Part shown: positions 54,585-63,113 of the stretch, in pieces
Layout: the number at the start of each line of letters is the position of its first letter
Position numbering within the stretch: the first letter of the stretch is position 1
Origin: Methylomonas aurea
GTDB lineage: Bacteria > Pseudomonadota > Gammaproteobacteria > Methylococcales > Methylomonadaceae
Length of the DNA: 64,000 bases
Direction: 5' to 3'
Assembly: GCF_024505045.1 (NCBI RefSeq)
Contig: NZ_JANIBM010000014.1
Span: 1-64,000 of the forward strand
The notes under the pieces: model-generated
What the model was told of the DNA's origin: nothing
Database searches by the model: none
The model's input: only the letters and a program-made list of their open reading frames with translations
Translations under genes and position numbers: made by a program

Positions 54585-55928
54585 GTGGCTGTCGACATCC
54601 ATTCCGCCGAGGGCCGGATTATCCGGCAGTTAATTCCGCTCTCCACGCTGCCGTTCAGTAAATTTGAGGCGATATGCGCGCAAATCAATATCGAATCCGC
54701 AGAAGAAGGTAAATTTTTATTTCAACGCGGCGACGAGCGCAACGAGTTGGTCTATTTGCTCGACGGCAGCGTAACTTTGCAGACCGAGGCGCTGAAAATC
54801 GAAACCATTAGTGCCGACAGCCCTTCGGCGCGGTTTGCGTTGGCGCACCAGATTCCGCGAAAGGTGAACGCAGTCGCTAATAGTAGAATTCGGTTTTTAC
54901 GTTTGAATAGCGATGTGGTCAAATCGGCGCAAGACGGTAATTTCGAGGAAAACGAGAGTTTTATGGTGGTAGACGAGGTGGAGGACAACGACGACTGGAT
55001 GACGACTTTATTGAAGTCGCCGGTGTTTCGGGCGTTGCCTCCGGCCAATCTGCAGAAAATTTTGATCGGCATGCAGGAGTTGCGCGTCGATACCGGGGAA
55101 GTGATCGTCAGGCAGGACGACCCCGGCGACTATTTCTACATCATCAAGAAAGGCCGGTGCCAAGTCAGCCGCCGACCGGCGCCGAATGCAAAAGAGATCA
55201 GGCTGGCCCAACTCGGCGACCAGGATACCTTCGGCGAGGATGCGCTGATTTCCGGCGAACCGCGCAACGTGTCGGTGACCGCGTTGACCGATGTCAGCCT
55301 GTTGCGCTTGTCCAAAGAGCTGTTTCTGACGCTGATCAAACAGCCGACGCTGAAATACATCGATTATAAGGAAGCGCAGGACTTGGTGGCCAAGGGTGCC
55401 GATCTGATCGATGTTCGCGAGCCGGACCAATACAAGCCGTCGCATTTGCCGCTGAGTATCAACATCCCGTTTTTTTCGCTGAGGATGCATTTGAAAACCT
55501 TGAATAGGCAGCATCCGATCGTGGTGGTTTGCCAGAACGGCAGGATGAGCGAGGCGGCGGCTTTCATCCTGATGCGGCACAAATTCAATGCGCTGATTTT
55601 GACCGGCGGTATTGATGCGATCGATCCCGCCCATTTGAAAGCGCCGTCTTCCTTCCCGATCGACGATGGCGTCGAAACCAGTAATTTTCGCGAAGTATCC
55701 AGCGAAGCCGGCATGTCCGCCGCTACCAGCCAGGTGTTCGCCGAGGCGTCGTCGTTACAAGACGACATGCTGAAGCTGCGCCGTTACTTGCAGCAACTGA
55801 AGACCAAGTACAATATTTTGGAAGCCGAGAAAAAGGCTTTGGAAATGAAGTATATGTCGCTCGCCAAATACGCGGAAAGCCTGAAGGCCGAATTGGCGGA
55901 ACTGAAGAAAGCCGACAACCGGGGCTGA
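54585..55928 (+). CDS. Two cNMP-binding-like domains + rhodanese + coiled coil protein
   Basis: A 447-aa cytoplasmic protein with an unusual layout: an N-terminal cNMP-like domain with poor ligand motif (residues about 20-115), a second complete cNMP domain (about 145-255; PGDYFYIIKKGRCQV, FGEDALISGEPRN), a rhodanese domain (about 265-355) with Cys in the active loop VVVCQNGRMSEAAA, and a C-terminal coiled coil (LKLRRYLQQLKTKYNILEAE). No output domain such as HTH or kinase is seen. Starts at GTG 54585. Role unknown; it may couple nucleotide sensing to sulfur or redox signals. Confidence 0.78.
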   Translation: MAVDIHSAEGRIIRQLIPLSTLPFSKFEAICAQINIESAEEGKFLFQRGDERNELVYLLDGSVTLQTEALKIETISADSPSARFALAHQIPRKVNAVANSRIRFLRLNSDVVKSAQDGNFEENESFMVVDEVEDNDDWMTTLLKSPVFRALPPANLQKILIGMQELRVDTGEVIVRQDDPGDYFYIIKKGRCQVSRRPAPNAKEIRLAQLGDQDTFGEDALISGEPRNVSVTALTDVSLLRLSKELFLTLIKQPTLKYIDYKEAQDLVAKGADLIDVREPDQYKPSHLPLSINIPFFSLRMHLKTLNRQHPIVVVCQNGRMSEAAAFILMRHKFNALILTGGIDAIDPAHLKAPSSFPIDDGVETSNFREVSSEAGMSAATSQVFAEASSLQDDMLKLRRYLQQLKTKYNILEAEKKALEMKYMSLAKYAESLKAELAELKKADNRG

Positions 55929-55965
55929 CCGGGTATCCCGGCCGCCCGGAGGGCTAGAAGCGGAT

Positions 55966-56121
55966 TTATTTGATTTTGGCTTCTTTGTACATCACGTGCT
56001 TACGGACGACAGGATCGTATTTTTTGATCTCCATCTTTTCCGGCATGGTTTTCTTGTTTTTGGTCGTGGTGTAGAAATGGCCGGTGCCTTCAGTCGAAAC
56101 CAATTTGATTTTGTCGCGCAT
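55966..56121 (-). CDS. rpmG: 50S ribosomal protein L33
   Basis: A 51-aa ribosomal protein: [20 protein letters not shown], then [19 protein letters not shown]. No zinc cysteines, so the C-minus type. Located 11 nt after rpmB, the standard rpmB-rpmG pair. The ATG 56121 follows GGAGACAGACA. Confidence 0.95.
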   Translation of the reverse strand: MRDKIKLVSTEGTGHFYTTTKNKKTMPEKMEIKKYDPVVRKHVMYKEAKIK

Positions 56122-56132
56122 TGTCTGTCTCC

Positions 56133-56369
56133 TTAAACTTGTTCGCCGCGGCTGCGGATGTCGGCCAGAACCGCATCGATGCCGTTTTTGTCGATGATCC
56201 GCATGCCTTTCGAAGATACTCTCAAGCGTACCCAGCGGTTTTCGCTTTCAACCCAGAATCTGTGATGGTGCAGATTCGGCTCAAAACGGCGCTTGGTTTT
56301 GTTCATCGCGTGTGAAACGTTGTGCCCGCTCAGGGGGCGTTTACCTGTTACTTGGCATACTCTGGACAT
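56133..56369 (-). CDS. rpmB: 50S ribosomal protein L28
   Basis: A 78-aa ribosomal protein beginning [20 protein letters not shown], with the basic [19 protein letters not shown] and [15 protein letters not shown]. The start 56369 is chosen by the family N-terminus; an upstream open extension is not part of the protein. First gene of the rpmB-rpmG pair, divergent from gshB. Confidence 0.95.
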   Translation of the reverse strand: MSRVCQVTGKRPLSGHNVSHAMNKTKRRFEPNLHHHRFWVESENRWVRLRVSSKGMRIIDKNGIDAVLADIRSRGEQV

Positions 56370-56507
56370 GACTACCTCAATGCGAGCTTTTGATTCAAAA
56401 TAGCCGCGCTTTATATCAAAAAAACTTTTCCGGGTAAACCACAGCCCGGAAAATAAATTTGATAAAATCCGCCGCAATTCCACTCGTTTCGCTTACTACA
56501 GGACTTT

Positions 56508-57458
56508 ATGGCAATCAAACTCGGCATGGTCATGGACCCCATCGGCCAGATCAATATCAAGAAAGACACCAGTTTTGCCATGTTGCTGGAGGCTCAGGCC
56601 CGCGGTTGGGAACTGCACTACATGGAACTGTCCGACCTGTTCATGCACAACGGCCATGCCTATGCCCGCAGCCGCCTGCTCGAAGTCAAGCGTGACGAGC
56701 GGCAATGGCATGCTTTCGGCGCCGAGCGGCAGATCGAGCTGTCCGAGCTGGATGTGATCATGATGCGCAAGGACCCGCCGTTCAACCAGGAATACATCTA
56801 CGCCACTTATATGCTGGAACAAGCCGAGCGCCAAGGTGTGTACGTGGTCAACAAACCGCAGTCGCTACGCGATGCCAACGAAAAAATGTTCACTGCCTGG
56901 TTTCCGCAATGCTGCACCGATACTCTGGTGGCGCGGGACCCGCAAAAAATCCGCAATTTTCTGGCCGAACAAGGCGAGATCATTTTGAAGCCGCTGGATG
57001 GCATGGGCGGCGCCTCGATTTTCCATGTGCGCGAGGGCGACCCTAACCTGAGCGTGATTCTGGAAACGATGACCCGCCACGGCAGCAGTTACATCATGGC
57101 GCAACGTTATTTGCCGGCGGTCAGGGACGGCGATAAGCGAATTCTGATGGTTAACGGCGAACCGGTACCTTATTGTTTGGCGCGGATTCCGGCCAGCGGC
57201 GAAAGCCGCGGCAATCTGGCCGCGGGTGGGCGCGGCGAGGGCCGCGAATTGAGCGCGCGCGACCGCTGGATCGCCGAACAGGTCGGACCGACCTTGCGGG
57301 AAAAAGGCCTGGTGTTCGTCGGCTTGGACGTGATCGGCGATTATCTGACCGAAGTCAATGTCACCAGCCCAACCTGCGTCCAGGAATTGGACAAACAATT
57401 CGGCATCAATATCAGCGCGCAATTGATGGACCATATTGCCGTCCAGGTGCAAGGCTGA
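56508..57458 (+). CDS. gshB: Glutathione synthetase
   Basis: Ligates glycine to gamma-glutamylcysteine with ATP. The 316-aa sequence has the family N-terminus LGMVMDPIGQINIKKDTSFA, the ATP-grasp core ILKPLDGMGGASIFHV and the metal site GLDVIGDYLTEVNVTSP. tonB begins 1 nt after its stop, so gshB heads the gshB-tonB-yqgE-ruvX-pyrR-pyrB-pyrC' operon, an order familiar from pseudomonads. Confidence 0.96.
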   Translation: MAIKLGMVMDPIGQINIKKDTSFAMLLEAQARGWELHYMELSDLFMHNGHAYARSRLLEVKRDERQWHAFGAERQIELSELDVIMMRKDPPFNQEYIYATYMLEQAERQGVYVVNKPQSLRDANEKMFTAWFPQCCTDTLVARDPQKIRNFLAEQGEIILKPLDGMGGASIFHVREGDPNLSVILETMTRHGSSYIMAQRYLPAVRDGDKRILMVNGEPVPYCLARIPASGESRGNLAAGGRGEGRELSARDRWIAEQVGPTLREKGLVFVGLDVIGDYLTEVNVTSPTCVQELDKQFGINISAQLMDHIAVQVQG

Positions 57459-57459
57459 A

Positions 57460-58353
57460 ATGCCGGCACCGCAGTTGACACCGACCCCGCTGTCGCAAGG
57501 CGACTCGTTGCTCACGGCACTGTTCCTGGCTGCAGTGGTGCATATCGCCATCGTACTCGGGGTCAATTTTACGGCGCCGCAGCCGCCAAAAGTGAACAAG
57601 TCGATGGAAATCACCGTGGCGCACACGCCGCTGAAAAAAGCGCCGAAAGATGCCAAGTATCTGGCGGCGGAGCATCAGCTCGGTGCCGGTGACCAAACCA
57701 AGAAACCGGAGCCTTTGCAGCATAGAGAAGCGGTTCCTTTGTCGCTGCCCAATCCGCCGCCGAAAAAAGCGCAGCCGCAACCGGCGCCGCTACCGGCAAA
57801 ACCCGTGACCGAGAAAGTCCTGGTCCAGGCCAAGGCTCCGGTCAAGGTCGTTGTCGAGCCGGAACAGCCGGTACAGACGCCGGAGCCGGTTGAAGTACAC
57901 GAAGTTGCCCCCAAATTGTCGCCTGAAGCCCTGCAGCAACAAATCGCGCAACTAGGCGAACGGATTCGTAACAGCCAGCAGAGTACCGAAGAATCCAAGA
58001 TCAAGTTCGTGCATTCGATCAGCACCCACAAGTACCTGGCGGCGCAGTATGTCAAGGACTGGGAGGACAAGGTTGAGCGGACCGGCAATCTGAATTATCC
58101 TGAGGCCGCGCGCAAAAAAGGCGCCTCGCAAACCTTGACGATGGATGTCGGTATCAATGCCGACGGCAGTATTTACAGCATGCGGGTTGTCAAATCATCC
58201 GGTAATCCGGCCCTGGACGATGCCGCCAAACGCATCGTCAAGATGAGCGCACCGTTTGCGGCATTGCCGGACGAGTTGTTACGGGAAGTGAACGTTTTGG
58301 TGATTACCAGGGTCTGGAAGTTCTCGGACGAAACCGGTATGACCGCACGCTAG
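57460..58353 (+). CDS. tonB: TonB-family energy transducer
   Basis: Inner-membrane protein of 297 aa that transmits proton-motive force to TonB-dependent receptors. One N-terminal helix (LLTALFLAAVVHIAIVLGVN), a Pro/Lys/Glu-rich spacer (PPPKKAQPQPAPLPAKP), a helical segment and the TonB C-terminal domain (NYPEAARKKGASQTLTMDVG, VVKSSGNPALDDAA). exbB and exbD are not here. ATG 57460 lies 1 nt after gshB; an in-frame GTG at 57436 would overlap gshB. Confidence 0.92.
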   Translation: MPAPQLTPTPLSQGDSLLTALFLAAVVHIAIVLGVNFTAPQPPKVNKSMEITVAHTPLKKAPKDAKYLAAEHQLGAGDQTKKPEPLQHREAVPLSLPNPPPKKAQPQPAPLPAKPVTEKVLVQAKAPVKVVVEPEQPVQTPEPVEVHEVAPKLSPEALQQQIAQLGERIRNSQQSTEESKIKFVHSISTHKYLAAQYVKDWEDKVERTGNLNYPEAARKKGASQTLTMDVGINADGSIYSMRVVKSSGNPALDDAAKRIVKMSAPFAALPDELLREVNVLVITRVWKFSDETGMTAR

Positions 58354-58356
58354 CCA

Positions 58357-58935
58357 ATGAACGATGCCATGACAGACGTGACTTATTTGAACAATCAGTT
58401 TTTGATCGCGATGCCCGGCCTGGCCGACCCGCATTTCTTTCACACCGTTACCTACCTGTGCCAGCACAATGCGGAAGGGGCGCTAGGGATTGTGATAAAC
58501 CGACCGACCGGCATGAAGTTGAAAGATATTTTCGAGCAGATGGGCATCAAATCCGAAATCGAAGCCGTGTTGAACACGCCGATTTTCGCTGGTGGCCCGG
58601 TGCAGCAGGAGCGCGGTTTCGTGATTCATAATGCCTGCGGACAGCGCTGGGATTCCAGCATCTCTACGGCGGAAAACATCACGTTGACCAGTTCCCGCGA
58701 CATCCTGGAAGCCATTGCCGAAGGCAAAGGCCCTAGCCACTACCTGATCGCACTCGGTTATGCCGGTTGGGGTAGCGGCCAGTTGGAGAAAGAAATCATC
58801 GAAAACGCTTGGTTGAATACGCCCTGCGGCGAGGCCATCCTGTACGAGACGCCGATCAACCAACGCTGGAATGCTGCGGCCGGCCAACTCGGTATCGATA
58901 TCAATCGTCTGACCACGCCGGCCGGACATGGTTAA
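58357..58935 (+). CDS. YqgE/AlgH family protein
   Basis: A 192-aa protein of the YqgE/AlgH (DUF179) family with the start FLIAMPGLADPHFFHTVTYL, NAEGALGIVINRPTG and FAGGPVQQERGFVIH. Function remains poorly defined; AlgH affects alginate expression in Pseudomonas. It overlaps ruvX by 8 nt, the usual arrangement. Confidence 0.93.
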   Translation: MNDAMTDVTYLNNQFLIAMPGLADPHFFHTVTYLCQHNAEGALGIVINRPTGMKLKDIFEQMGIKSEIEAVLNTPIFAGGPVQQERGFVIHNACGQRWDSSISTAENITLTSSRDILEAIAEGKGPSHYLIALGYAGWGSGQLEKEIIENAWLNTPCGEAILYETPINQRWNAAAGQLGIDINRLTTPAGHG

Positions 58936-59374
58936 AATCGACCCGCTGGCTGCCAAATTAAGCAGCGACGCCTATCTGGGATTTGATTTCGGCAATAAGA
59001 AAATCGGCGTTGCGGTCGGATATGCCGGCAGCGGCATCGCCAGTCCGCTGCAAACCATTCGCTCGTTAAACCAGGTGCCGGATTGGAACCGGATCGGCCA
59101 GCTCATCGCCGAATGGCGGCCGGCCGGATTGGTGGTCGGCATTTCCCGCCAGGCCGATGGCTCAGACAACGTGGTGACGCCGCGGATGCAGAAATTCTGC
59201 CGTCAATTGCACGGCCGTTACAATTTGCCGGTGCACCAGATCGACGAAGCGTTGACCACGTTTGCCGCCAAACAGATGCTATTCGACGAACTGCAGCTCA
59301 GTGCGACCAAGCTATGGTCGGTACAAGACCAACTTGCCGCCCAATTGATTTTACAAAGTTGGTTTGACCGATAA
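58928..59374 (+). CDS. ruvX: Holliday junction resolvase-like RuvX (YqgF)
   Basis: A 148-aa RNase H-fold nuclease implicated in pre-16S rRNA 5' end processing. Visible are YLGFDFGNKKIGVAVGYAG with catalytic Asp, GLVVGISRQADGSDN and VHQIDEALTTFAA. Overlaps yqgE by 8 nt; 72 nt to pyrR. Confidence 0.94.
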   Translation: MVKIDPLAAKLSSDAYLGFDFGNKKIGVAVGYAGSGIASPLQTIRSLNQVPDWNRIGQLIAEWRPAGLVVGISRQADGSDNVVTPRMQKFCRQLHGRYNLPVHQIDEALTTFAAKQMLFDELQLSATKLWSVQDQLAAQLILQSWFDR

Positions 59375-59446
59375 ACGCGGATTTCGGTGCGGATTGGTTA
59401 TGCCCCGCGGCCGGCCGCCAACAATAACAAGATGCTCAACCACACC

Positions 59447-59968
59447 ATGTCTATCGATTCTTTGAATATCGACGTCCTGCTGGATAACCTGGAACTGGTC
59501 ATACGCCAGCAGATCGTCGAACGAAAACTGCAAAATCCGTTGTTGATCGGAATTCACAGCGGCGGGGCCTGGATCGCTCGCCACATGCACTTGCGCTTGG
59601 GCATCAGCGAGCCGTTGGGTTTGCTGGACATCACCTTTTACCGGGACGATTTTTCCCAAATCGGCATGCACCCCAAGGTCAGGACCAGCCAGTTGCCGCC
59701 GCATCTGGAAGGTCGCGATATCATCCTGATCGACGATGTGTTTTACAGCGGTCGTACCAGCCGCGCCGCGCTGAACGAGATTTTCGATTACGGCCGCCCC
59801 AACCAGGTAGTGCTGGCGGTGTTGATCGAGCGCAACGGTCGCCAAATTCCGCTGCAGCCGGATTGCCGCGGCATTCGTATCGATCTGGCCGAGGGCCAGC
59901 GGATCAAGTTGACCGGTCCCGACCCGCTCGGCATCGAGATTCAAGATCTGGCCGGAGTCGCGGCATGA
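59447..59968 (+). CDS. pyrR: Bifunctional pyr operon regulator / uracil phosphoribosyltransferase
   Basis: A 173-aa PRTase-fold protein with [31 protein letters not shown] and the PRPP motif [20 protein letters not shown]. Gram-negative PyrR homologues may act as regulators or enzymes. I prefer ATG 59447 from the family N-terminus; ATG 59432 is also in frame. Overlaps pyrB by 4 nt. No PyrR-binding anti-antiterminator is evident in the 72-nt gap before it. Confidence 0.92.
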   Translation: MSIDSLNIDVLLDNLELVIRQQIVERKLQNPLLIGIHSGGAWIARHMHLRLGISEPLGLLDITFYRDDFSQIGMHPKVRTSQLPPHLEGRDIILIDDVFYSGRTSRAALNEIFDYGRPNQVVLAVLIERNGRQIPLQPDCRGIRIDLAEGQRIKLTGPDPLGIEIQDLAGVAA

Positions 59969-60927
59969 CCCGGCATCTGCAACTGACCGAACAAGGCAGG
60001 CTCAAGCATTTTCTGACCATCGAAGGCCTGGATCGGGAGTTGCTGACCGAGATTCTGGACACTGCCGAATCCTTTGTCGGCATGTCCGAGCACCAAGTTA
60101 AAAAAGTGCCGTTGCTGCGCGGCAAGACCATCGTCAATCTGTTTTTCGAAAACTCGACCCGCACCCGCACCACGTTCGAACTGGCCGCCACCCGGCTGTC
60201 GGCCGACGTGTTGAATATGGATATTGCCCGTTCCGCGACATCCAAGGGCGAGAGCCTGCTCGACACGATCCGCAATCTGGAAGCGATGCAGGTCGACATG
60301 TTCGTGGTGCGCCACGCTTTGAGCGGTGCCGCCCATTTCATCGCCCAGCAGGTGGCGCCTCACATCAGTGTGATCAACGCGGGCGACGGCCAGCACGCCC
60401 ACCCGACCCAGGCCATGTTGGATATGTTTACGATCCGGCAGCACAAGAAACAGTTCGAAGGTCTTAAAGTCGCGATCGTCGGCGATATCCTGCATTCGCG
60501 GGTCGCCCGTTCACAAATCCTGGCTTTAAACGCCTTGGGTGTAGCCGAAGTCAGAGTCATTGCGCCGAAAACGCTGTTGCCGGCTCAGGTCAAAACCATG
60601 GGCGTGACGCCGATCCACGACATGGACGAAGGGCTGGCCGATGTCGATGTGGTCATCATGTTGCGTTTACAAAAGGAGCGGATGAACTCGGCCTTTCTGC
60701 CCAGCGAAAGCGAATTTTTCCGTTGTTTCGGTTTGACCGAAGCCAAATTGCAGCGGGCCAAGCCTGATGCGATCGTGATGCATCCGGGACCGATCAACCG
60801 TGGCGTCGAAATTGCCTCCAGCGTTGCCGATGGCCCGCAGTCGGTGATCCTGCAGCAAGTCAGCAACGGCGTGGCGGTAAGGATGGCGATCATGTCGATG
60901 ACCATGCGAAGCGGAGGTACTGCATGA
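59965..60927 (+). CDS. pyrB: Aspartate carbamoyltransferase catalytic subunit
   Basis: Condenses carbamoyl phosphate and aspartate. The 320-aa chain has the carbamoyl-phosphate motif [20 protein letters not shown], the [12 protein letters not shown] region, [11 protein letters not shown] and [11 protein letters not shown]. As in Pseudomonas, the next full gene is an inactive DHOase-like PyrC' rather than pyrI, so holoenzyme is probably the PyrB-PyrC' dodecamer. Overlaps pyrR (ATGA). A 25-codon frame begins inside its stop. Confidence 0.96.
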   Translation: MTRHLQLTEQGRLKHFLTIEGLDRELLTEILDTAESFVGMSEHQVKKVPLLRGKTIVNLFFENSTRTRTTFELAATRLSADVLNMDIARSATSKGESLLDTIRNLEAMQVDMFVVRHALSGAAHFIAQQVAPHISVINAGDGQHAHPTQAMLDMFTIRQHKKQFEGLKVAIVGDILHSRVARSQILALNALGVAEVRVIAPKTLLPAQVKTMGVTPIHDMDEGLADVDVVIMLRLQKERMNSAFLPSESEFFRCFGLTEAKLQRAKPDAIVMHPGPINRGVEIASSVADGPQSVILQQVSNGVAVRMAIMSMTMRSGGTA

Positions 60928-61001
60928 CAAAATTTCAGGACAGAAATTTTGCACCGCCAACGGCGGCCCGGCAGGGTGCCGCACAAGGAGGTGCGGCATG
61001 A
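60924..61001 (+). CDS. Candidate 25-aa intercistronic ORF between pyrB and pyrC'
   Basis: ATG 60924 overlaps the pyrB stop by 4 nt (ATGA) and has GGAGG at 60913-60917 as ribosome-binding site; the frame ends with TGA 60999-61001, overlapping the pyrC' ATG (ATGA at 60998-61001). The peptide begins [12 protein letters not shown] and has an Ala/Gly/Gln-rich end. The double coupling suggests it may carry ribosomes from pyrB into pyrC', or be a leader peptide. No homology is claimed; translation is unproven. Confidence 0.4.
   Translation: MTKFQDRNFAPPTAARQGAAQGGAA
60928..60951 (+). promoter_or_regulatory. Hairpin immediately after pyrB stop
   Basis: CAAAATTTC (60928-60936) and GAAATTTTG (60943-60951) form a perfect 9-bp stem with a 6-nt loop, starting at the first base after the pyrB stop codon. 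A second small stem, CCGCC/GGCGG, follows at 60954-60966. There is no T run, so it is more likely an mRNA stability or coupling element than a terminator. Confidence 0.5.
60977..60998 (+). promoter_or_regulatory. Hairpin presenting the pyrC' ribosome-binding site in its loop
   Basis: TGCCGCAC (60977-60984) pairs with GTGCGGCA (60991-60998) to give an 8-bp perfect stem whose loop is AAGGAG, the Shine-Dalgarno core of pyrC'. The last paired base is the A of the pyrC' start codon, so the stem can hinder initiation unless opened by upstream translation. Confidence 0.55.
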
Positions 61002-62302
61002 CCAAAATACGAATCGACCACGGCCGCATCGTCGATCCGGCCAACGGCATCGATGCCGTAGGTTCACTTTATATCGCCGACGGCAAAATCGTTGCGGTTG
61101 GCGAGGCGCTGGCCGATTTCGATGCCGAACAAACTATCGACGCGACCGGCCAGGTGGTTTGCCCCGGTTTCGTCGACTTGAGCGTGCGCCTGCGCGAACC
61201 GGGCCAGACCCAAAAAGGCAATATCCAATCCGAAACCCGCGCCGCGCTGGCCGCCGGCGTGACCTCGTTGTGTTTGCCGCCCGACACCAAGCCCTGCATC
61301 GACACGCCGGCCGTGGTCGAATACATCAAAGACAAAGCCGAGCAGGCCGGCTATGCGCAAGTCTACAGTATCGGCGCACTGACCCAACGACTGGACGGCA
61401 ACGAACTCAGTGCCATGTTCGCTTTGAAGCAGGCCGGTTGCATCGCAGTCGGTAATGCCAGCGCGCCGCTTGGTAATTTGCTGATCTTGCGTCGGGCCAT
61501 GGAGTACGCCAGCAGCCACGATTTGCTGCTGATGTTCCGCGCCAACGAAGCGTCGTTGTCCGGCAAGGGCTGCGCCCACGAAGGTGCGGTCGCCAGCCGC
61601 TACGGCTTGCCCGGCATTCCGGAAGCGGCGGAATCGATTGCATTGGCGCAGTGTCTGGAATTGGCCGAATTGACCGGCTGCCGGGTGCATTTCAGCCAGA
61701 TCAGTTGCAAGCAATCGGTGATCAAGATCCAGCAGGCCAAGAAGTATGGTTTGAACGTCACCGCCGACGTTGCAATACACCAGTTGCACCTGACCGAAAA
61801 CGATATCGAACCGTTCGACAGCAATTACCACGTCATGCCGCCGCTACGCGGCACGATAGACCGCCAGTATCTGCGCGAAGCGTTGGCCAACGGTACCATC
61901 GACGCCATTTGTTCCGACCATCAACCGCACGATCTGGATGCCAAGCTCGGCGCGTTTCCGGAAACAGAATCCGGCGTCGCAGCGCTGGAAACGCTGGTAC
62001 CCTTGGGTCTGGCTCTGACCGATCAGCATCGGATCGGCCTGGCGCAAGTGATTGCCGGTCTGACCTGTAATCCGGCCCGAATCTTGGGATTGGCCGCCGG
62101 CACGCTGGCAGTCGGAGCCAGTGCCGATATCTGTGTACTCGACCCCGCTTTAGTCTGGCGGGTCGAGCGCCCGTCCTGGCGCAGCGCCGGCTGCAACACG
62201 CCATATTGGGGGCGGGACTTGACCGGGCGCGTGACCTACACCCTGCAAGGCGGCCGGATCGCTTACCGATTGCAGGATATTTCGGCAGTTAACCGGGTCT
62301 GA
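60998..62302 (+). CDS. Dihydroorotase-like PyrC' (probably catalytically inactive)
   Basis: A 434-aa dihydroorotase homologue. The metal-binding HxH normally in PGF-D-HVHLREPG is replaced: it reads CPGFVDLSVRLREPG (Ser, Arg), so it cannot hold the binuclear zinc site in the usual way. Other features remain: VRLREPGQTQKG, HFSQIS and ICSDHQPHD. The HH near 61780 is also incomplete (IHQLHLTEND). In Pseudomonas such a PyrC' is an inactive scaffold required by PyrB. A catalytic pyrC must lie elsewhere. Starts at ATG 60998 behind AAGGAGGT within a hairpin. Confidence 0.92.
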   Translation: MTKIRIDHGRIVDPANGIDAVGSLYIADGKIVAVGEALADFDAEQTIDATGQVVCPGFVDLSVRLREPGQTQKGNIQSETRAALAAGVTSLCLPPDTKPCIDTPAVVEYIKDKAEQAGYAQVYSIGALTQRLDGNELSAMFALKQAGCIAVGNASAPLGNLLILRRAMEYASSHDLLLMFRANEASLSGKGCAHEGAVASRYGLPGIPEAAESIALAQCLELAELTGCRVHFSQISCKQSVIKIQQAKKYGLNVTADVAIHQLHLTENDIEPFDSNYHVMPPLRGTIDRQYLREALANGTIDAICSDHQPHDLDAKLGAFPETESGVAALETLVPLGLALTDQHRIGLAQVIAGLTCNPARILGLAAGTLAVGASADICVLDPALVWRVERPSWRSAGCNTPYWGRDLTGRVTYTLQGGRIAYRLQDISAVNRV

Positions 62303-62346
62303 CTCCTTACCCGTGACGGCGGGCAGCCCTCGCCAAGGATACAAAC

Positions 62347-63048
62347 ATGAGTTGCATCAAAAACCGAACCAGCACGTCAGCTTCGACCAGCATCATCGAC
62401 GATTTGAAGGGCGACCAGTCCTGGCGCATTTTCCGGATCATCAGCGAGTTTACCGAGGGATTCGATGAATTGTCAGGACTGTGCGACGCGATTTCGATTT
62501 TCGGCTCGGCCCGCCTGAAACCTGAACATCCCTACTACGCCAAAACCGTGAAAATCGCCGACCTGCTTAGCAAGCAGGGCTTTGCCATTATCAGCGGCGG
62601 CGGTCCGGGGGTGATGGAAGCGGCCAATAAAGGCGCGATCGCCAACGACCAACCCTCCATCGGTTTGAATATCGAATTGCCGATGGAGCAAAAGCCCAAC
62701 CCCTACCAGAACATCGCCTTGAATTTCCGCTATTTCTTCGTGCGTAAGGTCATGTTCGTGCGCTATTCGATCGGTTACGTCTGTATGCCGGGCGGCTTTG
62801 GTACGCTGGACGAATTTTTCGAGGCGCTGACCCTGATGCAGACTCACAAGGTCTACCCGATTCCGTTGGTGTTGTTCGGCAGCGATTTCTGGAACGGGCT
62901 GATGGACTGGATGAAGGCGAAAATGCTCGAATACGGCACCATTTCCGAAGAAGATTTGGCGCTGATCACCGTCACCGACGATCCGCACGAAGTTGTGAGA
63001 ATCATGGTCGCCCATCGGGAATGGAAAGACCGGCAACGCAAAAATTAA
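62347..63048 (+). CDS. LOG-family (TIGR00730) nucleotide-processing protein
   Basis: A 233-aa Rossmann-fold protein with SGGGPGVMEAANKGA and the signature PGGFGTLDEFFEALTLMQ, as in LOG phosphoribohydrolases. The length and N-terminal helical extension resemble the type II group. LOG enzymes release the base from nucleoside 5'-monophosphates; substrate here unknown. It lies 44 nt after pyrC' on the same strand, plausible readthrough from the pyrimidine operon. Confidence 0.88.
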   Translation: MSCIKNRTSTSASTSIIDDLKGDQSWRIFRIISEFTEGFDELSGLCDAISIFGSARLKPEHPYYAKTVKIADLLSKQGFAIISGGGPGVMEAANKGAIANDQPSIGLNIELPMEQKPNPYQNIALNFRYFFVRKVMFVRYSIGYVCMPGGFGTLDEFFEALTLMQTHKVYPIPLVLFGSDFWNGLMDWMKAKMLEYGTISEEDLALITVTDDPHEVVRIMVAHREWKDRQRKN

Positions 63049-63113
63049 CCAATCCGCAACTTTTCGGCCCCCGGCGGGTCCGATCTCGGCTAATCCAAAC
63101 AAACCAACTCAAC

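Noticed and set aside
55929-55965. Hairpin CCGGG-TAT-CCCGG between the cNMP/rhodanese gene and rpmG
   Set aside because: Only 5 bp and no T run on either strand; too weak to call a terminator.
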